NCBI RefSeq assembly: GCF_026540855.1
Contig: NZ_JALNUP010000001.1
Location: forward strand, 405,623-469,622
Direction: 5' to 3'
Source of the DNA: Sphingomonas sp. GC_Shp_5
Lineage (GTDB): Bacteria > Pseudomonadota > Alphaproteobacteria > Sphingomonadales > Sphingomonadaceae
DNA length: 64,000 nt
Part shown: in pieces, positions 53,102-60,939 of the stretch
How the letters are laid out: every line of letters starts with the position of its first letter
How positions within the stretch are numbered: the stretch's first letter is position 1
Notes under the pieces: model-generated
Databases searched by the model: none
Told to the model about the DNA's origin: nothing
What the model saw: only the letters and a program-made list of their open reading frames with translations
Program-made: the position numbers and the translations under genes

Positions 53102-54360
53102 GCTTCGCGCGGGCGACGATTGCCGGGGCCGGGCTCGCCGGCCTCTCAGCGGCGGTGGCGCTGCGCCAGGCAGGGATCGCGGTGACCATCGCCGACGGTG
53201 CTGCGCAGGCTGGCGGACGCTGCCGCTCCTATCACGACCCGCAGCTCGGGCTGCTGATCGACAATGGCAACCATCTCGTCCTTTCGGGCAATCCCGCGGT
53301 GGCGCGGTTCCGCGCCGCAATTGGCGCGACCTCCCCGCTGACCGGCCCCGACCATGCCGACTTCGCCTTCTGCGACCTCGCCACCGACGAGCGCTGGACG
53401 GTGCGGATCAACGATGGGCCCCTCGCCTGGTGGGTGTTCGCCCGCAACCGGCGCGTGCCCGGCAGCCGCGCGCGCGACTATCTGCCGCTCGCCAGGTTGC
53501 TTGGCCGGCGCGAGGAGCGGATCGACGCGCGGATCGCGACCCGCGGGCCGGTGTGGGACCGTTTCCTCGAGCCGGTGCTGCTCGCCGCGCTCAACACCGC
53601 GCCGGGGGAAAGCTCGGCACGGCTCGCGGGCGCGGTGCTGCGCGAGACGGTGGCCAAAGGCGGCCGGGCGATGCGACCGCGGATCGCCGAGCCGAGCCTC
53701 GCCGCCGCGTTCGTCGATCCCGCGCTCGACTGGCTCGCGGCGCAGGGCAGCGCGGTGGCGCTCGGCCGGCGGCTGCGCGGCATCGGTTTCGCGGACGATC
53801 TGGTGGCGACGCTCGACTGGGGCGACGGGCCGCAGCCGGTCGCCGACGACGAGGCGGTGATCCTCGCCCTGCCCGCCTGGGCGACCGCGGCGCTGGTCCC
53901 GGGGCTGACCATCCCCGACGAGCATCGCGCCATCGTCAACGGCCATTTCGCGCTGCCGACGGGGTCGCTCCCGGCCGGCACCCCGGCGATGCTCGGGCTA
54001 TTCGGTGGCACCGCCGAATGGGTGTTCGTGCTGCCCGACCGCATCTCGGTCACGGTGAGCGCCGCCGAGCATGTCGTCGACCATGACCGCGAAACGCTCG
54101 CGACCGCCTTCTGGGCGGACATCTGCACGGCGCTTCGGATCGACGCGCCGATGCCGCGCTGGCAGATCGTCAAGGAAAAGCGCGCGACCTTCGCCGCCAC
54201 CCCCGAGCAGAACGCCAAGCGACCCCCGGCGCGCACCCGCTGGCGAAACCTGTTCCTCGCCGGCGACTGGACCGACACCGGCCTGCCGGCGACGATCGAG
54301 GGTGCGCTGCGATCGGGCGAGACCGCGGCGGGGTTGGCGAGCGGGCGGCAGGCACGCTAA
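53098..54360 (+). CDS. hpnE: Hydroxysqualene dehydroxylase / FAD-dependent desaturase HpnE
   Basis: Reduces hydroxysqualene to squalene, completing the HpnD-HpnC-HpnE route. Amine oxidase/phytoene desaturase-like flavoprotein of 420 residues. The FAD-binding motif is TIAGAGLAGLSAAVALRQAG at the N-terminus, with DNGNHLVLSGN soon after. The C-terminal FAD motif is NLFLAGDWTDTGLPATIEGA. It overlaps hpnD by 4 bases and is followed by shc after 10 bases. Confidence 0.95.
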   Translation: MSFARATIAGAGLAGLSAAVALRQAGIAVTIADGAAQAGGRCRSYHDPQLGLLIDNGNHLVLSGNPAVARFRAAIGATSPLTGPDHADFAFCDLATDERWTVRINDGPLAWWVFARNRRVPGSRARDYLPLARLLGRREERIDARIATRGPVWDRFLEPVLLAALNTAPGESSARLAGAVLRETVAKGGRAMRPRIAEPSLAAAFVDPALDWLAAQGSAVALGRRLRGIGFADDLVATLDWGDGPQPVADDEAVILALPAWATAALVPGLTIPDEHRAIVNGHFALPTGSLPAGTPAMLGLFGGTAEWVFVLPDRISVTVSAAEHVVDHDRETLATAFWADICTALRIDAPMPRWQIVKEKRATFAATPEQNAKRPPARTRWRNLFLAGDWTDTGLPATIEGALRSGETAAGLASGRQAR

Positions 54361-54370
54361 CGGCAGCGGC

Positions 54371-56305
54371 ATGCACGGTTCGCTTTCCTCTCCCTCGCTG
54401 CCCACCGTCGAGGCGTCGGTCGCTCGCGCCGCCGCGGCGCTGGCGGCGCAGCAGCGCGATGACGGCCATTGGGTGTTTGAGCTGGAAGCGGACGCCACCA
54501 TCCCGGCCGAATATGTCCTGCTGCGCCATTATCTCGCCGAGCCGGTCGATGCCGAGCTCGAGGCGAAGATCGGCCGCTATTTGCGCCGCATTCAGTCGGC
54601 CGCGCATGACGGCTGGGGCCTGTTCCACGCCGGCGCGTTCGACGTCAGCGCCAGCGTAAAGGCCTATTATGCGCTGAAGATGATCGGCGACCATCCCGCA
54701 GCGCCGCACATGGCGCGCGCCCGCGCCGCGATCCTCGCCGCCGGCGGCGCCGCGGCGAGCAACGTCTTCACCCGCATCCAGCTCGCGCTGTTCGGCGCCG
54801 GGCCGTGGAGCACGGTGCCGACCATGCCGCCCGAGCTGATCCTCACCCCACGCTGGTTCCCGATCCACCTCGCGAAGATGTCCTATTGGGCGCGCACGGT
54901 GGTGGTGCCGCTGCTGGTGCTCGCGGCGCTGAAGCCGGTCGCGCGCAACCCGAAGGGCGTGCTGGTCGACGAGCTCTACACCGGCAGCAAGGTGCGCCCC
55001 GGCAGCAAGGCGGCCGACACCAAATGGCTGTGGACCGCCGGCTTTCACGGGCTCGACCGATTGCTGAAGGCGGCCGACCGGCTGTGGCCCAGGGCGATGC
55101 GCCAGCGCGCGATCAACGCATGCGTCGCCTTCGTCACCGAGCGGCTCAACGGCGAGGACGGGCTCGGCGCGATCTACCCGGCGATGGCGAACAGCGTGAT
55201 GATGTTCGATTGCCTGGGCTATCCGGCCGATCATCCGGCGCGGGCGATCGCGCGTACGTCGGTCGACAATCTGCTGATCATCCGTGACGACGAGGCCTAT
55301 TGCCAGCCGTGCGTGTCGCCGGTGTGGGATACCGCGCTCGCCGCGCATGCGATGATGGAAGCCGGCTGCGAGGCCGAGGCGGTGCGCGGGCTCGACTGGC
55401 TGACACCGCGCCAGGTGCTCGACGTCAAGGGCGACTGGGCTGAGTGGAGACCCGACGTGCGCCCCGGCGGCTGGGCATTCCAGTACAACAACGATCATTA
55501 TCCCGATGTCGACGATACCGCGGTGGTGGTGATGGCAATGGACCGCGCGCGCGGACAGGCCGGCCCCGGCTATGACAAGGCGATCGAGCGCGGCGTCGAA
55601 TGGACCGTCGGCCTACAGAGCCGCGGCGGCGGCTGGGGCGCGTTCGATGCCGACAACGACTATGAGTATCTGAACAACCTGCCCTTCTCCGACCACGGCG
55701 CGCTGCTCGACCCGCCGACCGCCGATGTCAGCGCCCGCGTCGTTTCGATGCTTGCGCAGCTCGGCGAGTGCGACAGCCCGCGGATGGCCCGCGCGCTCGC
55801 TTATCTCGATCGCGAGCAGGAGGCGGACGGCAGCTGGTTCGGGCGCTGGGGCGTCAATTACGTCTACGGCACTTGGTCGGTGTTGTGCGCGCTCAACGCC
55901 GCGGGATTGCCGCCGACCCACAAGATGGTCGCGGGCGGGGTCGGCTGGCTGAAGCGCATCCAGAATGGCGACGGCGGCTGGGGCGAGGATTGCGACAGCT
56001 ATGCGCTCGATTACACCGGCTACACGCCGGCGCCGTCGACCGCATCGCAGACCGGCTGGGCCCTGCTCGGGCTGATGGCGGCGGGCGAGGTGGACAGTGA
56101 AGCGGTCGAGCGCGGCATCGCCTGGCTGGCGGCGCACCAGGACGCCGACGGGCTGTGGGGCCAGGAGCATTATACCGGCGGCGGCTTCCCGCGGGTCTTC
56201 TACCTGCGCTACCACGGCTATCCCAAATATTTCCCGCTGTGGGCGATGGCGCGTTATCGCAACCTCAAGCGCTCCAACACCCAGGCCGTGGGCTACGGAA
56301 TGTGA
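54371..56305 (+). CDS. shc: Squalene-hopene cyclase
   Basis: Membrane-associated cyclase that folds squalene to hopene and hopanol. 644 residues; the catalytic acid motif is DVDDTA near residue 380. Several QW repeats are visible (QQRDDGHWVFELE, QSRGGGWGAFDADNDYEYLN, DREQEADGSWFGRWG, QNGDGGWGEDCDSY, HQDADGLWGQEHYTG). The PKYFPLWAMARYRN end is typical. I use the ATG at 54371; the frame extends upstream only within hpnE. The stop overlaps the hpnG GTG (GTGA). Confidence 0.97.
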   Translation: MHGSLSSPSLPTVEASVARAAAALAAQQRDDGHWVFELEADATIPAEYVLLRHYLAEPVDAELEAKIGRYLRRIQSAAHDGWGLFHAGAFDVSASVKAYYALKMIGDHPAAPHMARARAAILAAGGAAASNVFTRIQLALFGAGPWSTVPTMPPELILTPRWFPIHLAKMSYWARTVVVPLLVLAALKPVARNPKGVLVDELYTGSKVRPGSKAADTKWLWTAGFHGLDRLLKAADRLWPRAMRQRAINACVAFVTERLNGEDGLGAIYPAMANSVMMFDCLGYPADHPARAIARTSVDNLLIIRDDEAYCQPCVSPVWDTALAAHAMMEAGCEAEAVRGLDWLTPRQVLDVKGDWAEWRPDVRPGGWAFQYNNDHYPDVDDTAVVVMAMDRARGQAGPGYDKAIERGVEWTVGLQSRGGGWGAFDADNDYEYLNNLPFSDHGALLDPPTADVSARVVSMLAQLGECDSPRMARALAYLDREQEADGSWFGRWGVNYVYGTWSVLCALNAAGLPPTHKMVAGGVGWLKRIQNGDGGWGEDCDSYALDYTGYTPAPSTASQTGWALLGLMAAGEVDSEAVERGIAWLAAHQDADGLWGQEHYTGGGFPRVFYLRYHGYPKYFPLWAMARYRNLKRSNTQAVGYGM

Positions 56306-57051
56306 TCCTCGCCGCGTGCGGATTGCAGCGCGAGGCGCGGTTGATCGCGCGCGCGGGCTGGGTGGCGGTCGCCGGCGGCGGCGATGCGGCGCGTCTGGAG
56401 CAGGCGCTGACGGCGGCGATCAGATCGTCATCCCAGCAACGGTCGGGATCTCGTGCCGCGAGCAGGGCGCTTGCTGGTGAAGATCCCAGCGATCGCCGGG
56501 ATGACGGTGTTGAGATGGTGCTGTCGATCGGGCTCGCGGGCGCGCTGTCGCCGGAGCTGACGGTCGGCGACGTGGTGATCGCCTCGCTGGCCGCTGACGA
56601 AGGCCGGGGACCCTTCGTGGAACGGCTCCACGCGCTGCTGCCGACCGCCCGTGTCGGCACGATCGTCGGCCAGAATGTCCCCGCCGCGACGCTGGCCGAC
56701 AAGCAGCAGCTGTACGCCGCCACCGGTGCGCTCGCGGTCGATATGGAATCGCATGTCGCCGCGCGGGTCGCCGCGGCGCACGGCCTGCCCTTCGCCGCAA
56801 TCCGCGCGATCTCGGACGATGCCGGGCGCACCCTGCCGCCGGCGGCGCTGGTGGGAATGAAGCCCGATGGCGGGATGGCGCTGGGCGCGGTGCTCGCGAG
56901 TCTCGCGCGGGCACCGGCCCAGCTCCCCGCCCTGATCCGCACCGGCATCGATGCGGAACGGGCGTTCGGCGCGTTACGCGGCGCGCTGGACGCGCTTGAA
57001 GCCGGTGGGATCGGCCGCCTTGATCTTGGCGAGCTCGGCCTCGACGTGTGA
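56302..57051 (+). CDS. hpnG: Hopanoid phosphorylase HpnG (with inserted palindromic element)
   Basis: Nucleoside phosphorylase-like enzyme that removes adenine from adenosylhopane, giving (phospho)ribosylhopane. The GTG start overlaps the shc stop. Core motifs are CGLQREARLIARAG, LSIGLAGALSPELTVGDVVI and AVDMESHVAARVAAAHGLPF. Residues about 42-69 do not look like the family: they are Ser/Arg/Asp-rich and are encoded exactly by an 81-base palindromic element (56426-56506). The insert keeps the frame and lies just before the VLSIGLAG strand. The last 26 codons overlap the 3' end of hpnH on the other strand. Length 249. Activity of the interrupted protein is unknown. Confidence 0.9.
   Translation: MILAACGLQREARLIARAGWVAVAGGGDAARLEQALTAAIRSSSQQRSGSRAASRALAGEDPSDRRDDGVEMVLSIGLAGALSPELTVGDVVIASLAADEGRGPFVERLHALLPTARVGTIVGQNVPAATLADKQQLYAATGALAVDMESHVAARVAAAHGLPFAAIRAISDDAGRTLPPAALVGMKPDGGMALGAVLASLARAPAQLPALIRTGIDAERAFGALRGALDALEAGGIGRLDLGELGLDV
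56426..56506. repeat. Dispersed palindromic element inserted inside hpnG (81 bp)
   Basis: The outer arms CGTCATCCCAGC and GCCGGGATGACG match 11 of 12 as inverted repeats, with inner arms GGGATCT and AGATCCC. The layout is the same as the 82-bp intergenic copy at 12337-12418. Its length of 81 is a multiple of three and it contains no stop codon in the hpnG frame. Confidence 0.88.
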
Positions 57052-58119
57052 CGAATAGACCTGCTCGGCCGGGCGCTGGTTGGACAGATCGATGTCGGGC
57101 TTCATCGGCCCGTCGGTACGGACGCCCTTCATCGCGACCTTCATCAGCTTGAGCGGATGCTTGATCGAATCGGCCGCCGCCGTGCCCTCGAAGCCGCAAT
57201 GGACCATGCAGTCGGCGCACTTTTCATACTTGCCGACGCCATATTGATCCCAGTCGGTGCCCTCCATCAGCTCGGCGAACGTCGGCACATAGCCTTCGCC
57301 GACGAGATAGCAGGGCTTCTGCCAGCCGAACACGGTGCGCAGCGGCATCGACCAGGGCGTGCACTCATAGGTCTGGTTGCCGGCGAGGAAGTCGAGGAAC
57401 AGCGGCGAATTGGTGAAGGTCCAGTCCTTGCCGCCGTTGCCGCGCGAGAACACGTCGCGGAAGAAATTCTTGGTACGCTCGCGGTTGAGGAAGTGTGCCT
57501 GGTCAGGCGCGCGCTCATAGGCATAACCCGGCGAGATCGTGATCTCGACGCCATGGGCCTCCATGTCGTCGAAGAAGGCGGCGGTGCGCGCGGGATCGGC
57601 GCCGTCGAACACGGTGCAATTGACCTGGACGCGGAAGCCCTTGGACTTGGCGAGCGCGATCGCGTCCTTGGCGACGTCGTAGACGCCGTCCTGGCACACC
57701 GACTTGTCGTGCGCGGCTTGGTCACCGTCGAGGTGGATCGACCAGGTGAAGAAGGGCGACGGCTTATAGTCGTCGATCTTCTTCTTCATCAGCAGCGCGT
57801 TGGTGCACAGGATGACGAACTTCTTGCGGTCGATATAGCCCTGGACGATCTTGGGCATCTCGCGGTGGAGCAACGGCTCGCCGCCCGCGATAGACACCGC
57901 CGGCGCGCCGCAATCGTCGATCGCCGCCATGCACTGGTCATAGCTCAGCCGCTGGTTGAGGATGGGATCGGGATAATCTATCTTGCCGCAGCCCGCGCAG
58001 GCGAGATTGCAGCGGAGCAGCGGCTCCAGCATCAGCACCAGCGGATATTTGCCGCCCTTGATCTGGTTCTTGACGACATAGCTGCCGATGCGGGCGACTT
58101 GGCTGAGGGGGAGACCCAT
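56974..58119 (-). CDS. hpnH: Adenosylhopane synthase HpnH (radical SAM)
   Basis: Adds the 5'-deoxyadenosyl group of S-adenosylmethionine to diploptene, the first step of side-chain building. 381 residues; the 4Fe-4S motif is CNLACAGCGKIDYP near residue 38, followed by the radical-SAM segment PAVSIAGGEPLLH. C-terminal cysteines KYEKCADCMVHCGFEG fit the HpnH-specific part. It begins 9 bases after ispH on the same strand. The 3' end overlaps convergent hpnG by 78 bases. Confidence 0.96.
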   Translation of the reverse strand: MGLPLSQVARIGSYVVKNQIKGGKYPLVLMLEPLLRCNLACAGCGKIDYPDPILNQRLSYDQCMAAIDDCGAPAVSIAGGEPLLHREMPKIVQGYIDRKKFVILCTNALLMKKKIDDYKPSPFFTWSIHLDGDQAAHDKSVCQDGVYDVAKDAIALAKSKGFRVQVNCTVFDGADPARTAAFFDDMEAHGVEITISPGYAYERAPDQAHFLNRERTKNFFRDVFSRGNGGKDWTFTNSPLFLDFLAGNQTYECTPWSMPLRTVFGWQKPCYLVGEGYVPTFAELMEGTDWDQYGVGKYEKCADCMVHCGFEGTAAADSIKHPLKLMKVAMKGVRTDGPMKPDIDLSNQRPAEQVYSSHVEAELAKIKAADPTGFKRVQRAA

Positions 58120-58128
58120 CGATAATTC

Positions 58129-59148
58129 CTATTCGGCCGCGACGCGCGGAGCGCGGGCGGGCCTGAGTTCGAGCGGGAGGGCGAATTCGACCTTCTCTTC
58201 GATGCCGTCAAGCTGCGACACCCGCACCGGCCGCAGCCGGCGCAGCGCAGTGATGACGCTGTCGACCAGCTCGTCGGGCGCCGACGCACCGGCCGTGATG
58301 CCCACTGCTGCAACACCCTCGAGCCAGGCTGGATCCACGCCGTCGCCGTCATCGACCAGATAACTCGGCAGCCCCATCTCCTCGCCGATCTCGCGCAGGC
58401 GATTCGAGTTGGAGCTGTTCTTGGCGCCGACCACGATCAGCAAGTCGCTGACGCGCGACAGATCGCGCACCGCCGACTGCCGGTTCTGGGTGGCGTAGCA
58501 GATCTCCGACACGTCCGGCCCCTCGACATCGGCAAAGCGCTCGTGGAGCGCAAGGATGACGCCGCGGGTGTCGTCGACGCTGAGCGTGGTCTGGGTGACA
58601 TAGGCGATCGGCGTGTCGGTCGGGATGTCGAGCGCGGCAACGTCTTCAGGGGTGGAGACGAGGTGCATCGGCGCATCGACCTGGCCCATGGTGCCGATCA
58701 CCTCGACATGGCCGGCATGGCCGATCAGCACGATGGTGCGACCCGACTTGGCATAGCGGCGGCCCTGGATGTGGACCTTGGTGACCAACGGGCAGGTCGC
58801 GTCGAGCACCGGCAACTCGCGCAGTTTGGCTTCTTCCTGGACGCTGCGCGCGACGCCATGGGCGCTGAAGATGGTGGTGGCGCCGGCGGGAATCTCGGTC
58901 AGGTCCTCGACGAACACCGCACCCTTGCGGCGGAGCTTCTCGACCACATGGCGGTTGTGGACGATCTCGTGGCGCACGTAGACCGGCGCCGAACAGCGCT
59001 CGATCGCCTTCTCGACGATCTCGATCGCGCGGACGACGCCGGCGCAGAAGCCACGCGGCTGGGCGAGGATGATCTCGAGCGTCGCACCCGTGGCGGCATC
59101 CGCCGCGGGGTCGGCATCGTGACCGGGCTTGGATTCGATGGTCAGCAG
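58129..59148 (-). CDS. ispH: 4-hydroxy-3-methylbut-2-enyl diphosphate reductase
   Basis: Iron-sulfur enzyme of the last non-mevalonate step, giving IPP and DMAPP. The three cluster cysteines are in [35 protein letters not shown] and [24 protein letters not shown] and AHGVA are also present. The conserved N-terminus ([14 protein letters not shown]) lies upstream of the first ATG-like codon (58977), and the frame back to its stop near 59235 has no ATG, GTG or TTG. The best start I see is CTG at 59148, seven bases after AAGGA; this is tentative. A sequencing frameshift is the alternative. It is transcribed ahead of hpnH and divergently from hpnM. Confidence 0.88.
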   Translation of the reverse strand: MLTIESKPGHDADPAADAATGATLEIILAQPRGFCAGVVRAIEIVEKAIERCSAPVYVRHEIVHNRHVVEKLRRKGAVFVEDLTEIPAGATTIFSAHGVARSVQEEAKLRELPVLDATCPLVTKVHIQGRRYAKSGRTIVLIGHAGHVEVIGTMGQVDAPMHLVSTPEDVAALDIPTDTPIAYVTQTTLSVDDTRGVILALHERFADVEGPDVSEICYATQNRQSAVRDLSRVSDLLIVVGAKNSSNSNRLREIGEEMGLPSYLVDDGDGVDPAWLEGVAAVGITAGASAPDELVDSVITALRRLRPVRVSQLDGIEEKVEFALPLELRPARAPRVAAE

Positions 59149-59371
59149 AAACTCGTCCTTCTCGCCGTCCGGCCGCGCCGCACTCGACGTCGGACCAGGC
59201 CCCCGGTGTTGCAGTGCAATTAACCTCTGGCAGTGTCACGCGAAAGTCAAAAATCGGGCAATATTGTGGAAACAGCGTTTCCGTTGCGTCGTAGCCGATG
59301 GGTTCGGTCATTCTGGACCTCGCCCGCCGGCGCCGGTAAGCGACGACCTTCGTCGTTCCGAAGGTATTGCC

Positions 59372-59962
59372 ATGCGCCCGCTTTCTGCCGCTTTGCTGCT
59401 CGCCGCCGTCCTTGCCCCCGTCCCGGCGCTGGCCCAGGCCGATCCCGCCCAGGGATCCGTCAAGGCGCTCGACGACGGCCTGCTGGCGATCATGAAGAGC
59501 GGCAAGCCGGCGAGCGCGCGGGCCGCGCAGATCGGCCCGGTGATCGACCGCAGCTTCGATCTGCCGCTGATGACCCGGCTTGCGGTCGGCAGTGGCTGGA
59601 CCGCCATCGCCCCCACCGACCAGACCGCGCTGGTCGCTGCGTTCCGGCGGATGACGATCGCACAATATGCCAGCAACTTCAGCAGCTGGTCCGGCCAGGC
59701 GTTCACGATCGATCCCAAGGTCGACGCCCGTGGCGGCGACAAACTGGTCCGCACCACGCTCGCCGGCAAGGGCGCACCGGTTGCCCTCTCCTATCGCCTG
59801 CGGGCGAGCGGCGGCAGCTGGAAGATCATCGACGTCTTCTACCGCAACTCGATCAGCCAGCTCGCCACGCGCCGCTCCGATTTCGCCGGCGTGCTGCAGA
59901 GCGGCGGCGCCAAGGCGCTGATCGGCCACCTCAACGATCTCGCCGCCAAGGGCGGCAACTGA
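59372..59962 (+). CDS. hpnM: Hopanoid-associated MlaC/Ttg2D-type protein HpnM
   Basis: Periplasmic lipid-binding protein of 196 residues. Signal peptide MRPLSAALLLAAVLAPVPAL with cleavage after AQA. The mature part follows the MlaC/toluene-tolerance family: IGPVIDRSFDLPLMTRLAVG, FRRMTIAQYASNFSSWSGQA and WKIIDVFYRNSISQLATRRS. It is thought to carry lipids between membranes with HpnN. I start at the ATG before the signal peptide. One base separates it from the MlaA-type gene, so they share a transcript. Confidence 0.93.
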   Translation: MRPLSAALLLAAVLAPVPALAQADPAQGSVKALDDGLLAIMKSGKPASARAAQIGPVIDRSFDLPLMTRLAVGSGWTAIAPTDQTALVAAFRRMTIAQYASNFSSWSGQAFTIDPKVDARGGDKLVRTTLAGKGAPVALSYRLRASGGSWKIIDVFYRNSISQLATRRSDFAGVLQSGGAKALIGHLNDLAAKGGN

Positions 59963-59963
59963 G

Positions 59964-60935
59964 ATGATCCTGTTGCCGGCGTTGCTCCCTGCCCTGCTGG
60001 CGGCAGCGCCCGTCGCCGCGTCGAGCGGGCAGGCGGTGGCGCCGGTGGTGGTCGGGCCAGCGCCGGCCGCGGTTCGCCCGCACCATGCCAAGGGTGACCC
60101 GCTCGAGGGCTTCAACCGGCGGATGTTCCGCGCTCACCAGGGCTTCGACCGGCGCTTCTTCCGGCCTGCGGCGATGGGCTACAAGCATGCGCTGCCGAAG
60201 GTGGTGCGCGGCGGCCTGCGCAACGTGATCCGCAACCTCGGCGAACCGATCGTCTTCCTCAACTATCTGCTCCAGCTGAAACCCGGCAAGGCAGCCGAGA
60301 CGGCAGGGCGATTCCTGATCAATTCGACTTTGGGCTTTGGCGGGCTGGTCGACATGGCCAAGACCCCGGGCGTGAAGCTGCCGCATCGCGACAACGGCCT
60401 CGGCAACACCCTCGCCTTCTACGGCGTCAAGCCGGGACCCTATCTGTTCCTGCCGTTCGTCGGGCCAACCACCTTGCGCGACCTGATCGGCGGTCGCGGC
60501 GACGCGCTAGTGCTGCCGCTCGCGATCGGCTCGCCGTTCGACCGGCTCGAATATCAGATCCCCAAGGGGGTGATCTCCGGCCTCGACGCCCGTGCCGAGG
60601 CCGACGACGACCTCAACGCGCTGTTCGCCGGCGCGGTCGATCCCTATGCGACGTTGCGCTCGGTGTACCTGCAGAACCGGGTCGCGGAGATCCAGCAGCT
60701 GAAGGGCGCCAAGAAGGCCAAGACCGGGCCGGAACTCGACGATCCGCTCGCGGACCCTTCCGGCGCCGGGGCGCCGGCGGCGAGCCCCGAGCTGTCGGAC
60801 CCGCTCGACGATCCGGCGGCGCCGACACCCGCGCCCGGGTCAGCGGCGCCGGCGGCCAGCCCGGCCCCGGTGACGTCGCCAGAACTGTCCGATCCGCTGG
60901 CGGATCCCGCGGCGCCCGCAACGCCGCAAGGCTGA
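59964..60935 (+). CDS. MlaA/VacJ-family lipid-transport protein
   Basis: Outer-membrane-associated partner of the MlaC family. 323 residues; DPLEGFNRRMFRAHQGFDRR near 47 and FLINSTLGFGGLVDMAKTPG, followed by DNGLGNTLAFYGVKPGPYLF and LPFVGPTTLRDLIG, are diagnostic. The N-terminus (MILLPALLPALLAAAPVAAS) is a signal peptide but lacks the lipobox cysteine of E. coli MlaA. The C-terminal 75 residues are Ala/Pro-rich with three copies of E-L-x-D-P-L-x-D-P, probably disordered. It lies between hpnM and convergent hpnN, suggesting one hopanoid or phospholipid transport unit. Confidence 0.92.
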   Translation: MILLPALLPALLAAAPVAASSGQAVAPVVVGPAPAAVRPHHAKGDPLEGFNRRMFRAHQGFDRRFFRPAAMGYKHALPKVVRGGLRNVIRNLGEPIVFLNYLLQLKPGKAAETAGRFLINSTLGFGGLVDMAKTPGVKLPHRDNGLGNTLAFYGVKPGPYLFLPFVGPTTLRDLIGGRGDALVLPLAIGSPFDRLEYQIPKGVISGLDARAEADDDLNALFAGAVDPYATLRSVYLQNRVAEIQQLKGAKKAKTGPELDDPLADPSGAGAPAASPELSDPLDDPAAPTPAPGSAAPAASPAPVTSPELSDPLADPAAPATPQG

Positions 60936-60939
60936 GCGC

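Noticed and set aside
59150..59311. The ATG at 59311 as the ispH start
   Set aside because: It is in a different reading frame from GFCAGV and would need a frameshift; the peptide it encodes resembles no IspH N-terminus.
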